From assembly GCF_002257585.1 (NCBI RefSeq), contig NZ_CP022743.1, positions 3,286,001-3,350,000 of the forward strand: a stretch of 64,000 nt of DNA, written 5' to 3'. Below the pieces are notes generated by a model that was not told where the DNA came from, searched no databases, and saw only the letters and a list, made by a program, of their open reading frames with translations. The stretch is from Mucilaginibacter xinganensis. GTDB taxonomy: Bacteria > Bacteroidota > Bacteroidia > Sphingobacteriales > Sphingobacteriaceae. Made by a program: the position numbers and the translations under genes. Position 1 is the stretch's first letter; the number at the start of each line of letters is the position of its first letter. Of this stretch, positions 10,098-18,509 are shown one piece after another.

Positions 10098-10114
10098 TTC
10101 CGGACTTTCGGACT
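10098..10114. repeat. GTCCGRAA repeat, copy 4 (inverted) before recR
   Basis: TTCCGGACTTTCGGAC is two units in the opposite orientation to copies 1 and 3. The recR frame can be read back through it, which would wrongly lengthen RecR by 21 residues. Confidence 0.7.
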
Positions 10115-10120
10115 ATTCCC

Positions 10121-10128
10121 TATCTTCG
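10121..10128 (+). promoter_or_regulatory. Bacteroidota-type -7 element for recR
   Basis: TATCTTCG, a one-base variant of TAnnTTTG, ends four bases before the recR ATG. Transcription would start at or near the start codon, implying a leaderless or nearly leaderless mRNA. No clear -33 TTG is visible. Confidence 0.5.
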
Positions 10129-10132
10129 CAAC

Positions 10133-10750
10133 ATGAACTTTTCATCAAGGTTGCTGGAAGATGCTGTGGCTGAATTTGCGAAATTGCCGGGAGTTGGTCA
10201 AAAAACTGCCTTACGCCTGGTTTTACACCTGCTTAACCAGGATAAGAGTGATGTAGAAAAGTTCAGCGCCACCATTAGCAAGCTGCGCAACGAGATCCAG
10301 TTTTGCCGGGTTTGTTTAAACCTCTCCGATCATCCTGTATGTGAGATCTGCTCATCGCCAAAACGCGACCACACCCTGATATGTGTAGTGGAAGATACGC
10401 GCGATGTAATGGCTATTGAGAATACGAACCAATATAACGGCGTATATCACGTACTGGGCGGCTTAATATCTCCTATGGATGGGATCGGCCCGTCAGATCT
10501 TGAGGTAGATTCATTGCTCGACCGTTTAAAAGAAAACGATGTAAAGGAAATTATTTTTGCCCTTAGCGCAACAATGGAAGGCGACACCACTATTTTTTAT
10601 TTAGATAAGCGCTTAAAATCTTTTAATATCACCATCTCTACCATTGCCCGCGGGATAGCTTTCGGCGGCGAGCTGGAATATGTAGATGAGATCACTTTAG
10701 GGCGGTCTATTGCTACCCGGGTGCCCTACACCAATTCTGTTTCAAGGTAA
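10133..10750 (+). CDS. recR: recombination protein RecR
   Basis: 205 residues with the RecR architecture: helix-hairpin-helix with LPGVGQKTA (18-26), a four-cysteine zinc finger (Cys58, 61, 70, 73; CRVC and CEIC), and a Toprim domain starting with LICVVEDTRDVMAIE (about 82-96) and ending in PYTNSVSR-type sequence. RecR works with RecF/RecO in loading RecA at gapped DNA. I chose the ATG at 10133 because the upstream in-frame extension (to 10070) runs through repeat DNA and the promoter element, while MNFSSRLLEDAV is the normal RecR start. Confidence 0.95.
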   Translation: MNFSSRLLEDAVAEFAKLPGVGQKTALRLVLHLLNQDKSDVEKFSATISKLRNEIQFCRVCLNLSDHPVCEICSSPKRDHTLICVVEDTRDVMAIENTNQYNGVYHVLGGLISPMDGIGPSDLEVDSLLDRLKENDVKEIIFALSATMEGDTTIFYLDKRLKSFNITISTIARGIAFGGELEYVDEITLGRSIATRVPYTNSVSR

Positions 10751-10938
10751 AAATAAGTAAGCTGCGCCGTCAGTTTTAAACAAATCGTCGTCACTAAACA
10801 CAGATTTGTAAAAGTTACAATACATCTCCCCTTTCTGCATATATGGCATATATTTTGGGATACATTAGTGCTGGTAATTGAGTTGGCCCCGGCTAACTTG
10901 GTTCCAAGCAAATTTGTATCACCATCTATTGTTTAAGT

Positions 10939-11775
10939 ATGATGAAGCTATCCGTAATTATTGTAAATAACAACACGCGCATACTGCTTAAACAAGCAAT
11001 AGCTTCGATAATAAACACCTGCAAAAATATTGATTATGAGATGATTATAGTAGATAACAACTCTACAGATCATTCCCTTGATATGCTTGCCAACAATTTC
11101 CCTCAATTACAGGTTATTGCCAATGAAAGTAACGTTGGGATAGCAAAGGCAAACAACCAGGCGCTGGCGCTTTGCACAGGGGAGTATATTTTAATGGTCA
11201 GTGCGGATACAATAACCGTCAGCGATGCTGTTGAAAAGATGATAACATTTATGGACGAGCACCCGGATGCCGGTGGAATGGGGATAAGAATGCTCAGTCC
11301 GCAGGGGCGTTTTTTGCCGGAGTCTATTCACGGGTTAAACAGCACCTGGGGTACATTTTTAAAACTCATCGGCTTTGCAAAAAACCTGTCAAAAACTAGG
11401 CTCTATGACCGCCACCGTAAAGATTGGGTGGAAGAATTTAAAGTAACGGAAACTGATATACTGAACCGGGCCTGCATGATGCTGCGCAGATCGGCTTTGA
11501 GTGAAATCGGAACCTTTGATGAACGCTTCTTTATGTTCGGCGCTGATATTGATCTGTCATACCGTTTAAGGCTGGCGGGTTTTAAAAACTACTACTTCCC
11601 TAAAACATACATTATTAACTTTGAGAGCAGTCAGCTGGAAAAATTTAGCTGGGATTACGTCAGGTACTATTATGGCGCTATGCTGCTATTTGCCCTTAAG
11701 TATTTGGTAAGGGTACCTGAAATTAACGTTAAGGGCATCCCGCAATTGTTCCCGTCAACTTACCAGGTCAAATAA
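10939..11775 (+). CDS. family 2 glycosyltransferase (rhamnosyltransferase-like)
   Basis: 278 residues with a GT-A fold GT2 pattern: SVIIVNNN at the N-terminus, IIVDNNSTDHS (about 35-45), NVGIAKANN, and MVSADTI in the place of the usual D-x-D-containing LLNPDT. The acceptor-side DERFFMFGADIDLSYRLRLAGF is typical of GT2 enzymes that build O-antigen or exopolysaccharide. A second ATG three bases in is an alternative start. It stands alone, with no other polysaccharide genes next to it, so the acceptor is unknown. The 188-base gap before it shows no clear promoter. Confidence 0.85.
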   Translation: MMKLSVIIVNNNTRILLKQAIASIINTCKNIDYEMIIVDNNSTDHSLDMLANNFPQLQVIANESNVGIAKANNQALALCTGEYILMVSADTITVSDAVEKMITFMDEHPDAGGMGIRMLSPQGRFLPESIHGLNSTWGTFLKLIGFAKNLSKTRLYDRHRKDWVEEFKVTETDILNRACMMLRRSALSEIGTFDERFFMFGADIDLSYRLRLAGFKNYYFPKTYIINFESSQLEKFSWDYVRYYYGAMLLFALKYLVRVPEINVKGIPQLFPSTYQVK

Positions 11776-12123
11776 ATATTCCATCCATTTAATTCATCGC
11801 AGGTGACCATAATTTAGCCGTTTAAGAAACAATAAAATTCTTAAATTTGGCCGGTGAATTTGGCACTTCAATATTTCAACAACGGCAAACCGGCAACAGG
11901 CCGATTATACCTGCAACACCGCTCCTGTGCTTTGGTTAAAAAACTACAAACAAAGATTAAAATCAGATCTTATTTTCCAGTTTTAAATTTTGCAAGCTGT
12001 GGGCATAGTTATTACCCGTCAAATCACTCCACCTTTTTATTTACCCGCTATACATGGCAGACTTTTGCAGGTAGAACTATTACAATTCAATCAACATCAA
12101 TAAGCGCTGCATTTCTTTAACTT
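11776..12123. other. intergenic region before SDR gene
   Basis: 348 bases with no convincing gene. A TAAATTTG promoter-like element lies at 11843-11850. A GTG-started 88-codon frame (11854-12120) follows it, but the translation looks unlike a real protein. The element may instead drive the SDR at 12124 with a long leader. Confidence 0.45.
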
Positions 12124-12939
12124 ATGAACTTAACCAATAAAGTAGTAATAATTACCGGTGCTTCTTCAGGAATAGGTAAATCACTTGCCGCAGAATTTGC
12201 AAAACGTGGTGCAAACCTGGTTTTAGGGGCCCGGCACTTTGTGAATTTATGCACCATAACACAACAGCTTGAACAGCAATATAAAATAAAAGCGATAGCC
12301 GTACAATGCGATGTAACCATTGAAGATGACTGTGAGCTTTTAATTAAGCAGGCGCTGGTTACTTTTGAACGCGTTGATATCCTGGTAAACAACGCAGGGA
12401 TTTCTATGCGGGCATTGTTTAATGATACCGATGTTAAAGTTTTAAAATCAGTAATGGACGTAAATTTTTGGGGCACAGTATATTGCACCAAATACGCCCT
12501 GCCCGAGATCTTAAAAACCAGGGGCAGTATAGTGGGGGTTTCATCAATCGCGGGATATAAAGGCTTGCCCGGCCGGTCGGGGTATTCGGCATCAAAATTT
12601 GCGATGAATGGCTTCCTGGATGCGTTAAGGGTTGAAAACCTGAAAACGGGCGTACATATTTTAACGGCCTGCCCCGGTTTTACGGCATCAAATATCCGAA
12701 ATACCGCTTTAGATAAAGAAGGTAACGAACAAAGAGAAAGTACGTTAAATGAACAAAGCATGATGACCAGCGATGAGGTAGCAAAAATCATCGTCAACGG
12801 AGTTGAGAACAGGGCGCGAACGTTAATTATGACAGGCCAGGGAAAACTAACCGTTTTGATCAGTAAATTTTTTCCGAAGCTGCTGGATAAGCTGGTTTAC
12901 AATACGCTGGCTAAGGAAAGAAACTCTTTGTTGAAATAA
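12124..12939 (+). CDS. SDR family NAD(P)-dependent oxidoreductase
   Basis: 271 residues of the classical short-chain dehydrogenase type. It has the cofactor motif TGASSGIG (11-18), NNAG, a catalytic Ser in VSSIAGYKG and the YSASK active-site motif, so all catalytic residues are present. A hydrophobic extension after residue 225 (LTVLISKFFPKLLDKLV) resembles the C-terminus of membrane-associated SDRs such as the DHRS7/YqjQ-like group. The substrate is unknown. It lies alone between a long gap and a convergent lipoprotein gene. Confidence 0.85.
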   Translation: MNLTNKVVIITGASSGIGKSLAAEFAKRGANLVLGARHFVNLCTITQQLEQQYKIKAIAVQCDVTIEDDCELLIKQALVTFERVDILVNNAGISMRALFNDTDVKVLKSVMDVNFWGTVYCTKYALPEILKTRGSIVGVSSIAGYKGLPGRSGYSASKFAMNGFLDALRVENLKTGVHILTACPGFTASNIRNTALDKEGNEQRESTLNEQSMMTSDEVAKIIVNGVENRARTLIMTGQGKLTVLISKFFPKLLDKLVYNTLAKERNSLLK

Positions 12940-12947
12940 GTATAAAA

Positions 12948-13454
12948 CTAGATTATTTTATCTTCCGTTAGTTTTTTCATTAATTCACTTATGCTCTTAT
13001 CTATAGCGTCAGTCATACCATATTGTCCATAAACATCAAATTCACCTTTCCAAACATTTTTTTTGGTATTCCGATCAACCAGTGTTAATTCAAAATTGCC
13101 TCCATCAACCATATTGTTAGTGGAATGGACTTCTTTTTGACTAATTATCATTACCGCTTCGGGAGAGAACTCATCAATTTTCTTATTAATATCATCGTTA
13201 TCAAGCAATGATAAAGAATCGCTTATGTAAAGGCTTGTTTTGACTCCCTTTTCTTCAAGTTTATTTTGAAACCCTCTCACAAATCCCACGCAAAAGTCAT
13301 TTGCTTTTTTAGACCCATTCATCATTAAATAAATGCGTTTAGGTTGCCTGGTATAGTTGGCGTCTTTATTAGAAGTTATTTTAGCAGAGACGCAAGATTG
13401 AAGAATGATTATAATTAACAGCAGAAATGATTTGGGAAATAAATTTTTACTCAT
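12948..13454 (-). CDS. small lipoprotein of unknown function
   Basis: 168 residues. The N-terminus has Lys residues, a hydrophobic core and a lipobox IILQSC (Cys about 21), so it should be lipid-anchored in the periplasm or outer membrane. The rest is a mixed alpha/beta domain with KRIYLMMNGSKKANDFCVGFVRGF and FSPEAVMIISQKEVHST, resembling small periplasmic lipoproteins with no assigned role. The coding sequence is AT-richer than its neighbours. No family is recognised. Confidence 0.65.
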   Translation of the reverse strand: MSKNLFPKSFLLLIIIILQSCVSAKITSNKDANYTRQPKRIYLMMNGSKKANDFCVGFVRGFQNKLEEKGVKTSLYISDSLSLLDNDDINKKIDEFSPEAVMIISQKEVHSTNNMVDGGNFELTLVDRNTKKNVWKGEFDVYGQYGMTDAIDKSISELMKKLTEDKII

Positions 13455-13566
13455 GTAACAGGTTTAGTTGTTGAATATAAATATTGACACTTATTTCCGC
13501 GAAAATAGTAAAATTAAAACATGAAGCAGCGGGTGTCTAAATGATTTTTTCGCATATCGAGCTCCG

Positions 13567-14547
13567 TTAATCCACTCCCACTTTTTCCAGGTCAAATGGG
13601 GTATGATCGCTGATTTTGCTCAGATCTAACACGATTCGGCCTGAGTCATCGCGGTCAAAAACGGGTTTGAATTTTGCTCCCCAAATAATTTCATGCGCCT
13701 GGTATTGGGTGCGTGAATGCACCGTTTGTGAAAAGGTATCGTCAAACGCCCGCAAAAGGATAGCAAAGCCGGCTTCTGATTTGATCATATCCTCTTTGGA
13801 CATATCAATCAACGGACTGTTCTCATCCAGCGGATGGACAATGGTCCAGTTAAGGGTAAGTACGCTTACTTTGCGGCGCTCTACCTCGAGCGGGTAAAAC
13901 CTGCGGATTGTTTTACCATCAGCAGTGGTTTCATTGTAGGAAAATATGATCTCAATTTCAAGGTCTATCAGCATGTTCCGGCGCAGGTTGGCCAGCCTGA
14001 ACATTACGCCCCTGCCTTTTTCCAGGTATGGCGCCACCAGGATGTTTTTGCTGTAAAGAATCTGCGCCGACGGCCTCGAAAACCTTCCGTATAATAAACC
14101 GGTAGCCAGCGCAAAGGCCAGCAAACCCAACATTGATTCCAGCGCTGCAACACTATTTGTCCCCATGCCCCTGGGGCTGATATGCCCATATCCCACTGTT
14201 GAAATGGTTTGTGCCGAAAAGAACAGGGCATCCATAAAATGCGCAAACTGGCTGTTGCCCGAAGTTCCGTCCAAACTATTTGCCCCGAATGACATATAGA
14301 TACATGCAAATATGATATTGACCACCAGGTAGCAGCTTAAAACCAAAGCCCAAAACTTTGCCCAGCTCATGGTAATAAGGGTGTGATAGTTATTGGCGGT
14401 ATTAAAAAAAGGCAAACCTATGCGTCTCACGTTTGGCGAACCGTCCTTATTCATTAAGGGCTGGTTCTTCAAAACCGGCTGAGGGCCAAAGCCCAGGTCG
14501 TCTTCAGGATTTATATTTCGCTTTTTTAATGTCATTTTTGCACGCAT
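13567..14547 (-). CDS. inwardly rectifying potassium channel, KirBac type
   Basis: 326 residues. An N-terminal cytoplasmic segment is followed by a first membrane helix (about 62-86), a pore loop with the K+ selectivity filter TVGYG (117-121), a second helix (about 134-154), and a C-terminal cytoplasmic immunoglobulin-like domain of about 165 residues with SEAGFAILLRAFDDTFSQTV and SRTQYQAHEIIWGAKF. This is the layout of KirBac channels, inner-membrane tetramers that conduct K+. A second ATG at 14535 (MTLKKRN) is an equally possible start. It is transcribed divergently from the trp operon. Confidence 0.92.
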   Translation of the reverse strand: MRAKMTLKKRNINPEDDLGFGPQPVLKNQPLMNKDGSPNVRRIGLPFFNTANNYHTLITMSWAKFWALVLSCYLVVNIIFACIYMSFGANSLDGTSGNSQFAHFMDALFFSAQTISTVGYGHISPRGMGTNSVAALESMLGLLAFALATGLLYGRFSRPSAQILYSKNILVAPYLEKGRGVMFRLANLRRNMLIDLEIEIIFSYNETTADGKTIRRFYPLEVERRKVSVLTLNWTIVHPLDENSPLIDMSKEDMIKSEAGFAILLRAFDDTFSQTVHSRTQYQAHEIIWGAKFKPVFDRDDSGRIVLDLSKISDHTPFDLEKVGVD

Positions 14548-14580
14548 ATCATTTATGCTGTTGTAAAAATATCATTCTGC

Positions 14581-14611
14581 TTGCTTTTAGTAAAAACTAT
14601 TTCCATATTTG
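14581..14611 (+). promoter_or_regulatory. trp operon promoter (Bacteroidota type)
   Basis: TTG at 14581-14583, a 20-base spacer, then CATATTTG at 14604-14611, one base off the TAnnTTTG consensus. A transcript would begin near 14617, just before the trp leader peptide. Confidence 0.65.
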
Positions 14612-14625
14612 TGGCACAAACAACA

Positions 14626-14667
14626 ATGAAAACAATAAACAACAATTGGTGGTGGCTTAACGAGTAA
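14626..14667 (+). CDS. trpL: trp leader peptide with three consecutive Trp codons
   Basis: A 13-codon frame, MKTINNNWWWLNE, ending in TAA. Three tandem TGG codons in a 13-residue peptide immediately before a trp operon and a terminator are diagnostic of a ribosome-stalling leader. When charged tRNA-Trp is scarce, the ribosome stalls at the TGG run (14647-14655) and exposes 14674-14681 for antiterminator pairing. No strong Shine-Dalgarno is seen, as usual in this phylum. Confidence 0.88.
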   Translation: MKTINNNWWWLNE

Positions 14668-14673
14668 TCGTAA

Positions 14674-14739
14674 GGCAATTCCATTTTTTGTTTTTTCAAA
14701 ATATTCAAAAGGGTTGCCATTTTCGGCAGCCCTTTTTTT
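14674..14739 (+). terminator. trp attenuator: antiterminator strand plus intrinsic terminator
   Basis: The terminator is GGGTTGCC (14711-14718), a six-base loop, GGCAGCCC (14725-14732, one G-U pair) and a run of seven T (14733-14739). GGCAATTC at 14674-14681 can pair with the same GGGTTGCC over eight base pairs (two of them G-U), so the two structures exclude each other. A five-base pairing of AATTG just before the Trp codons with CAATT at 14676-14680 could sequester the antiterminator strand when the ribosome is not stalled. Confidence 0.85.
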
Positions 14740-14740
14740 A

Positions 14741-14826
14741 TGCCCCCGCCCCGCTGAAGCGGGAGTGATTTGCAAAGGGGCTTACAGGTATTAATAAACT
14801 TTTAAAAATTCCCCTTTAGGGGCCAG
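14741..14826. other. GC-rich palindromic patch between attenuator and trpD
   Basis: This stretch holds CCCGCT-GA-AGCGGG (14750-14763) and CCCC-TTTA-GGGG (14811-14822), unlike the AT-rich leader around it. It sits exactly where trpE and trpG would be expected and could be a rearrangement scar or a copied intergenic repeat. Confidence 0.5.
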
Positions 14827-14830
14827 GTGC

Positions 14831-15820
14831 ATGAAACAGATCTTAAATCATCTTTTTGAACACAAAACATTTACCCGCGAGCAATCGAAAGAAATTTTGA
14901 CCGCAATTGCACAGGGTAAATATAACAATGCGCAAATGGCAGCATTTATGACCGCCTATTGTATGCGCAGCATTACGGTGAATGAACTGGAAGGCTTTCG
15001 CGACGCGATGCTGGAGCTTTGCCTGCCTATTGACCTGGAAACCGACCAGGTAATTGACCTGTGCGGCACAGGCGGCGACGGAAAAGACACGTTTAATATT
15101 TCAACCCTGGCCTCGTTTGTTGTTGCCGGTGCAGGTTATAAGGTAGCCAAACATGGTAATTACGGGGTTTCATCAGGCTGCGGATCGTCAAACGTGATGG
15201 AGTTTTTGGGCTGCAATTTTACCAATGATACAGATAAGTTAAAAAACAATATCGGCAAGGCAAATATCTGCTTTTTGCACGCACCGCTTTTTCACCCGGC
15301 AATGAAAACGGTGGCCCCTATCCGAAGAGAGCTGGGCGTAAAAACGTTCTTTAATATGTTAGGGCCGCTGGTTAATCCCGCTAAACCTAAAAACCAGTTG
15401 GTTGGGGTGTATAATTTGGAACTTGCCCGTGTATACGCGTATCTGTATCAGAAGTCGAATATTAAATATACCATTGTTAATGCGCTGGAAGGTTATGATG
15501 AAGTATCCTTAACCTGCGATTTTAAAACATTTTCGGCCGCCGGCGAAAAAATAAACAGCATCGAAAATCTTGGTTTTGATAAGCTTGACCCTAAGGAAAT
15601 TTTAGGCGGCAATACCGTGAGCGAATCGGCTGAAATTTTTGTGGCGGTACTTAATAACAATGCGACAGCCGCCCAAAGCAACGTTGTTTTGTGTAATGCA
15701 GCCCTGGCTATTAACACCGTAAAACCCCAAAACAGCTTTGCCGATTGCTTTTATGAAGCAGAAGAAGCGCTTATTACAAAAAAAGCTTTAAAAAGCTTTG
15801 AAAATTTACTGGCTAACTAA
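14831..15820 (+). CDS. trpD: anthranilate phosphoribosyltransferase
   Basis: 329 residues, the usual TrpD length. It transfers phosphoribose from PRPP to anthranilate in tryptophan synthesis. The PRPP-binding glycine loop CGTGGDGKDTFNIST spans 78-92, followed by KHGNYGVSS (107-115) and the Mg2+-binding region with DEVSLT. There is no fused glutamine amidotransferase domain. It is the first structural gene after the trp attenuator; trpF starts one base after its stop. Confidence 0.96.
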   Translation: MKQILNHLFEHKTFTREQSKEILTAIAQGKYNNAQMAAFMTAYCMRSITVNELEGFRDAMLELCLPIDLETDQVIDLCGTGGDGKDTFNISTLASFVVAGAGYKVAKHGNYGVSSGCGSSNVMEFLGCNFTNDTDKLKNNIGKANICFLHAPLFHPAMKTVAPIRRELGVKTFFNMLGPLVNPAKPKNQLVGVYNLELARVYAYLYQKSNIKYTIVNALEGYDEVSLTCDFKTFSAAGEKINSIENLGFDKLDPKEILGGNTVSESAEIFVAVLNNNATAAQSNVVLCNAALAINTVKPQNSFADCFYEAEEALITKKALKSFENLLAN

Positions 15821-15821
15821 C

Positions 15822-16451
15822 ATGAAAATAAAAGTTTGCGGCATGCGCAATCCGGACAATATAAAAGCGGTGGCCGGTTTAGAACCCGGCTACATGGGAT
15901 TCATATTTTATGGCTCGTCGCCAAGGTTTGCCGGTGAACTGCCTATTGAAGCACTTCAGGAGATCCCGTCAGCAATAAATAAAACTGCAGTTTTTGTAAA
16001 TGAAAGTGCAGCGGTAATTAATACGATCATTGACAAATATGATTTTGATTTTATCCAGCTACATGGTGATGAAAGCCCTGCGTTTTGTAAATCATTCAGA
16101 GATAAGGCTATCGTGATCAAAGCCTTTGGTGTAAACAGTGATTTTGATTTCAAACAGCTCACCAGGTATAAAAACAAGGTGGATATGTTTTTGTTCGATA
16201 CCAAAACTGATCAGCACGGCGGCTCGGGTAAAACATTTGATTGGGGCATTCTTGATAAGTATGACATGGATATCCCTTTCTTTTTAAGTGGCGGCATAAG
16301 CCCTGAAAATATTGAGGAGGTGAAATACATCAATCACCCTAAATTCTACGGCATCGATATCAATAGCAAGTTTGAGATCTCGCCCGGCTTAAAGGACATT
16401 GAAAAATTAGAAAAAGCATTTAATATAATTAAACAAAGCGCAGAGCAATGA
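15822..16451 (+). CDS. trpF: phosphoribosylanthranilate isomerase
   Basis: 209 residues forming a TIM barrel with the TrpF motifs [10 protein letters not shown] (catalytic Cys7 region), FIQLHGDE, the catalytic Asp in MFLFDTKT, the GGSGKTFDW phosphate loop, and [12 protein letters not shown]. It isomerises N-(5'-phosphoribosyl)anthranilate to CdRP. The ATG at 15822 is one base after the trpD stop; the frame reads back to a TTG at 15798 inside trpD, but the normal family start is MKIKVCGM. It overlaps trpB by ATGA. Confidence 0.95.
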   Translation: MKIKVCGMRNPDNIKAVAGLEPGYMGFIFYGSSPRFAGELPIEALQEIPSAINKTAVFVNESAAVINTIIDKYDFDFIQLHGDESPAFCKSFRDKAIVIKAFGVNSDFDFKQLTRYKNKVDMFLFDTKTDQHGGSGKTFDWGILDKYDMDIPFFLSGGISPENIEEVKYINHPKFYGIDINSKFEISPGLKDIEKLEKAFNIIKQSAEQ

Positions 16452-17629
16452 AATACGGAGTTAATGAACAAGGATATTACGGCGATTTCGGCGGGGCCTA
16501 CATTCCCGAAATGCTGTACCCTAACGTTGAAGAATTACGCCAGCAGTATTTAACCATCATCAATGATGATGCGTTCAGGGCTGAGTTCGACCAGCTTTTA
16601 AAAGATTATGTCGGCAGGCCCTCACCTTTGTACCTCGCTAAAAGATACTCTGAAAAATATGGCGCAAATATATTTTTCAAACGCGAGGACCTGAACCACA
16701 CCGGCTCACACAAGATCAATAACGCTATAGGCCAGATCCTTTTGGCAAAGCGTCTTGGCAAAAAGCGTGTGATCGCCGAAACCGGCGCCGGCCAGCATGG
16801 CGTTGCAACGGCCACTGTTTGTGCCTTAATGGGTATTGAATGTGTGGTGTATATGGGTGAAGTTGATATGGCCAGGCAGGCCCCCAATGTGTCGCGGATG
16901 AAAATGCTTGGCGCAACGGTTGTACCGGCAACATCGGGAAGCAAAACGCTGAAAGATGCGACCAATGAAGCCATGCGTGACTGGATTGGCAACCCGGTTG
17001 ATACCCACTACATCATCGGATCGGTGGTTGGCCCCTATCCTTACCCGGATATGGTTGCACGTTTTCAATCGGTTATCTCATTTGAAACCAAAAAACAATT
17101 GCTGGAGCATACCGGGAAGGAATTGCCGGAATATGTAATGGCTTGTGTAGGCGGCGGCAGCAATGCAATGGGGATGTTCTACCACTTTCTTGACGATGAA
17201 TCGGTTAAACTGGTAGCCGTTGAAGCAGCAGGAAAAGGTGTGGACAGCGGGCATTCAGCTGCAACAACATTCCTGGGACGGGAAGGCGTGCTGCATGGCA
17301 GCCGTACCATATTGATGCAGACCGATGACGGGCAGGTAATTGAACCTTATTCCATTTCTGCCGGGTTGGATTATCCCGGGATAGGCCCGCAGCACGCGCA
17401 CCTGTATAAAATACAGAGGGCACAATATGTGAGCGTTACGGATACCGAAGCGCTGCAGGCCGGTTTACTATGCAGCCAGCTGGAAGGTATCATTCCTGCC
17501 ATCGAATCGGCCCACGCCTTTGCCTATCTGGAGAAGATGAAATTTAAAAAGGACGATACCGTGGTGATCTGCCTTTCGGGCCGGGGCGACAAGGATTTGG
17601 ATACCTATATTAAATATTTTGGATATTGA
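16448..17629 (+). CDS. trpB: tryptophan synthase beta chain
   Basis: 393 residues, full length. The PLP lysine is Lys89 in [10 protein letters not shown], the phosphate-binding loop is [10 protein letters not shown], and [13 protein letters not shown] and CLSGRGDKD are present near the expected places. It condenses indole with serine in the alpha2-beta2 complex. Start codon overlaps the trpF stop by four bases, indicating translational coupling. A 100-base gap with an inverted phrase repeat separates it from trpA, unusual inside a trp operon. Confidence 0.97.
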   Translation: MKYGVNEQGYYGDFGGAYIPEMLYPNVEELRQQYLTIINDDAFRAEFDQLLKDYVGRPSPLYLAKRYSEKYGANIFFKREDLNHTGSHKINNAIGQILLAKRLGKKRVIAETGAGQHGVATATVCALMGIECVVYMGEVDMARQAPNVSRMKMLGATVVPATSGSKTLKDATNEAMRDWIGNPVDTHYIIGSVVGPYPYPDMVARFQSVISFETKKQLLEHTGKELPEYVMACVGGGSNAMGMFYHFLDDESVKLVAVEAAGKGVDSGHSAATTFLGREGVLHGSRTILMQTDDGQVIEPYSISAGLDYPGIGPQHAHLYKIQRAQYVSVTDTEALQAGLLCSQLEGIIPAIESAHAFAYLEKMKFKKDDTVVICLSGRGDKDLDTYIKYFGY

Positions 17630-17636
17630 AGAAGTT

Positions 17637-17720
17637 TATGGTCAATAGACCATAGACAATAGTAAATTGTCATATGCATATAAATTTTACCTCCATGGAC
17701 TATTGACCATGGACTATTGG
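17637..17720. repeat. inverted phrase repeat between trpB and trpA
   Basis: Left arm 17637-17662 contains ATGGTCAATAGACCATAG. Right arm 17693-17720 is two tandem units of CCATGGACTATTG, and its reverse complement contains ATGGTCAATAGTCCATGG, matching the left arm at 16 of 18 positions. The transcript can fold into a long imperfect hairpin with an AT-rich loop. Confidence 0.75.
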
Positions 17721-17729
17721 ATAAAAAAA

Positions 17730-18500
17730 ATGAACCGCCTCAATCAACTTTTCAATACAAAAAAAAACAACCTGCTATCTATTTATTATACGGCAGGATA
17801 CCCGGAAATTAACACCACGCTTGATATTGCTGAAGCGCTGGAAAAAGCAGGTGTCGATTTCCTGGAAGTGGGATTCCCCTACTCCGACCCGGTAGCTGAC
17901 GGGCCAACAATTCAGCACAGCTCTGAAAAAGCTTTGGAAAGCGGGATGACACTTAATTTGTTATTTGAGCAACTGGCTGACCTGCGCAAACGGATAACTA
18001 TCCCTATTCTGCTAATGGGCTACGCTAACCCCATGATCCAGTACGGAGTAGAGCGATTCTGTAAAAAAGCAGCCGAAGTTGGTGTTGACGGCGTAATTGT
18101 GCCCGACCTGCCCATGTACGAATATGAAACTTTGTACGCCGGATATTTCAAGGATAACAACCTGAGCAACATTTTCCTGGTTACGCCGCAAACTTCGGAA
18201 GAGCGGATCCGCAAAATTGATAAACTCAGTAACAGTTTTATCTATTTATTATCCTCATCCGCTATAACAGGCGGCAACTTACAGGTGTCAGTTAACATTG
18301 AGGATTACTATAAACGAATAAAAGCGATGGAGCTTAATAACCCGGCGATTATAGGTTTTGGCATCTCGGATAATAAATCATTCAGCAAAGCCTGTGAATA
18401 TGCCAGCGGCGCAATTGTAGGAAGTGCGTTTGTAAAGCTTTTAGGGACGGAAGGGTATATGGAAAAGATTCCGGGGTTTATTGAATCAATCAGGCTATAA
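17730..18500 (+). CDS. trpA: tryptophan synthase alpha chain
   Basis: 256 residues from the ATG at 17730 (MNRLNQLF, the common start in this phylum); reading further upstream to 17709 or 17667 would translate the phrase repeat. It cleaves indole-3-glycerol phosphate. The catalytic Glu46 and Asp57 lie in FLEVGFPYSDPVADGPT, spaced 11 residues apart as in characterised TrpA. IPILLMGYANPM and GFGISDNKS (phosphate loop) follow. It is the last gene of the operon. Confidence 0.95.
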   Translation: MNRLNQLFNTKKNNLLSIYYTAGYPEINTTLDIAEALEKAGVDFLEVGFPYSDPVADGPTIQHSSEKALESGMTLNLLFEQLADLRKRITIPILLMGYANPMIQYGVERFCKKAAEVGVDGVIVPDLPMYEYETLYAGYFKDNNLSNIFLVTPQTSEERIRKIDKLSNSFIYLLSSSAITGGNLQVSVNIEDYYKRIKAMELNNPAIIGFGISDNKSFSKACEYASGAIVGSAFVKLLGTEGYMEKIPGFIESIRL

Positions 18501-18509
18501 GATACCGGG

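Larger units (their letters stand above)
9790..10132. other. intergenic region between symporter and recR
   Basis: 343 bases without a certain gene. It contains two GTCCGRAA repeats (9800-9835 and 10098-10114), a 29-codon minus-strand frame at 9865-9954, and the recR promoter element at its right end. I see no RNA gene. Confidence 0.6.

Noticed and set aside
8190..10114. Insertion sequence or CRISPR array from repeated units
   Set aside because: Units are 8-9 bases, degenerate and without spacers, terminal inverted repeats or a transposase.
11854..12120. 88-codon GTG-started frame just after a TAAATTTG element
   Set aside because: The translation is rich in Ser/Tyr/Lys with no protein-like domain or hydrophobic pattern and ends right before the SDR gene. 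The element may drive the SDR with a long leader instead.
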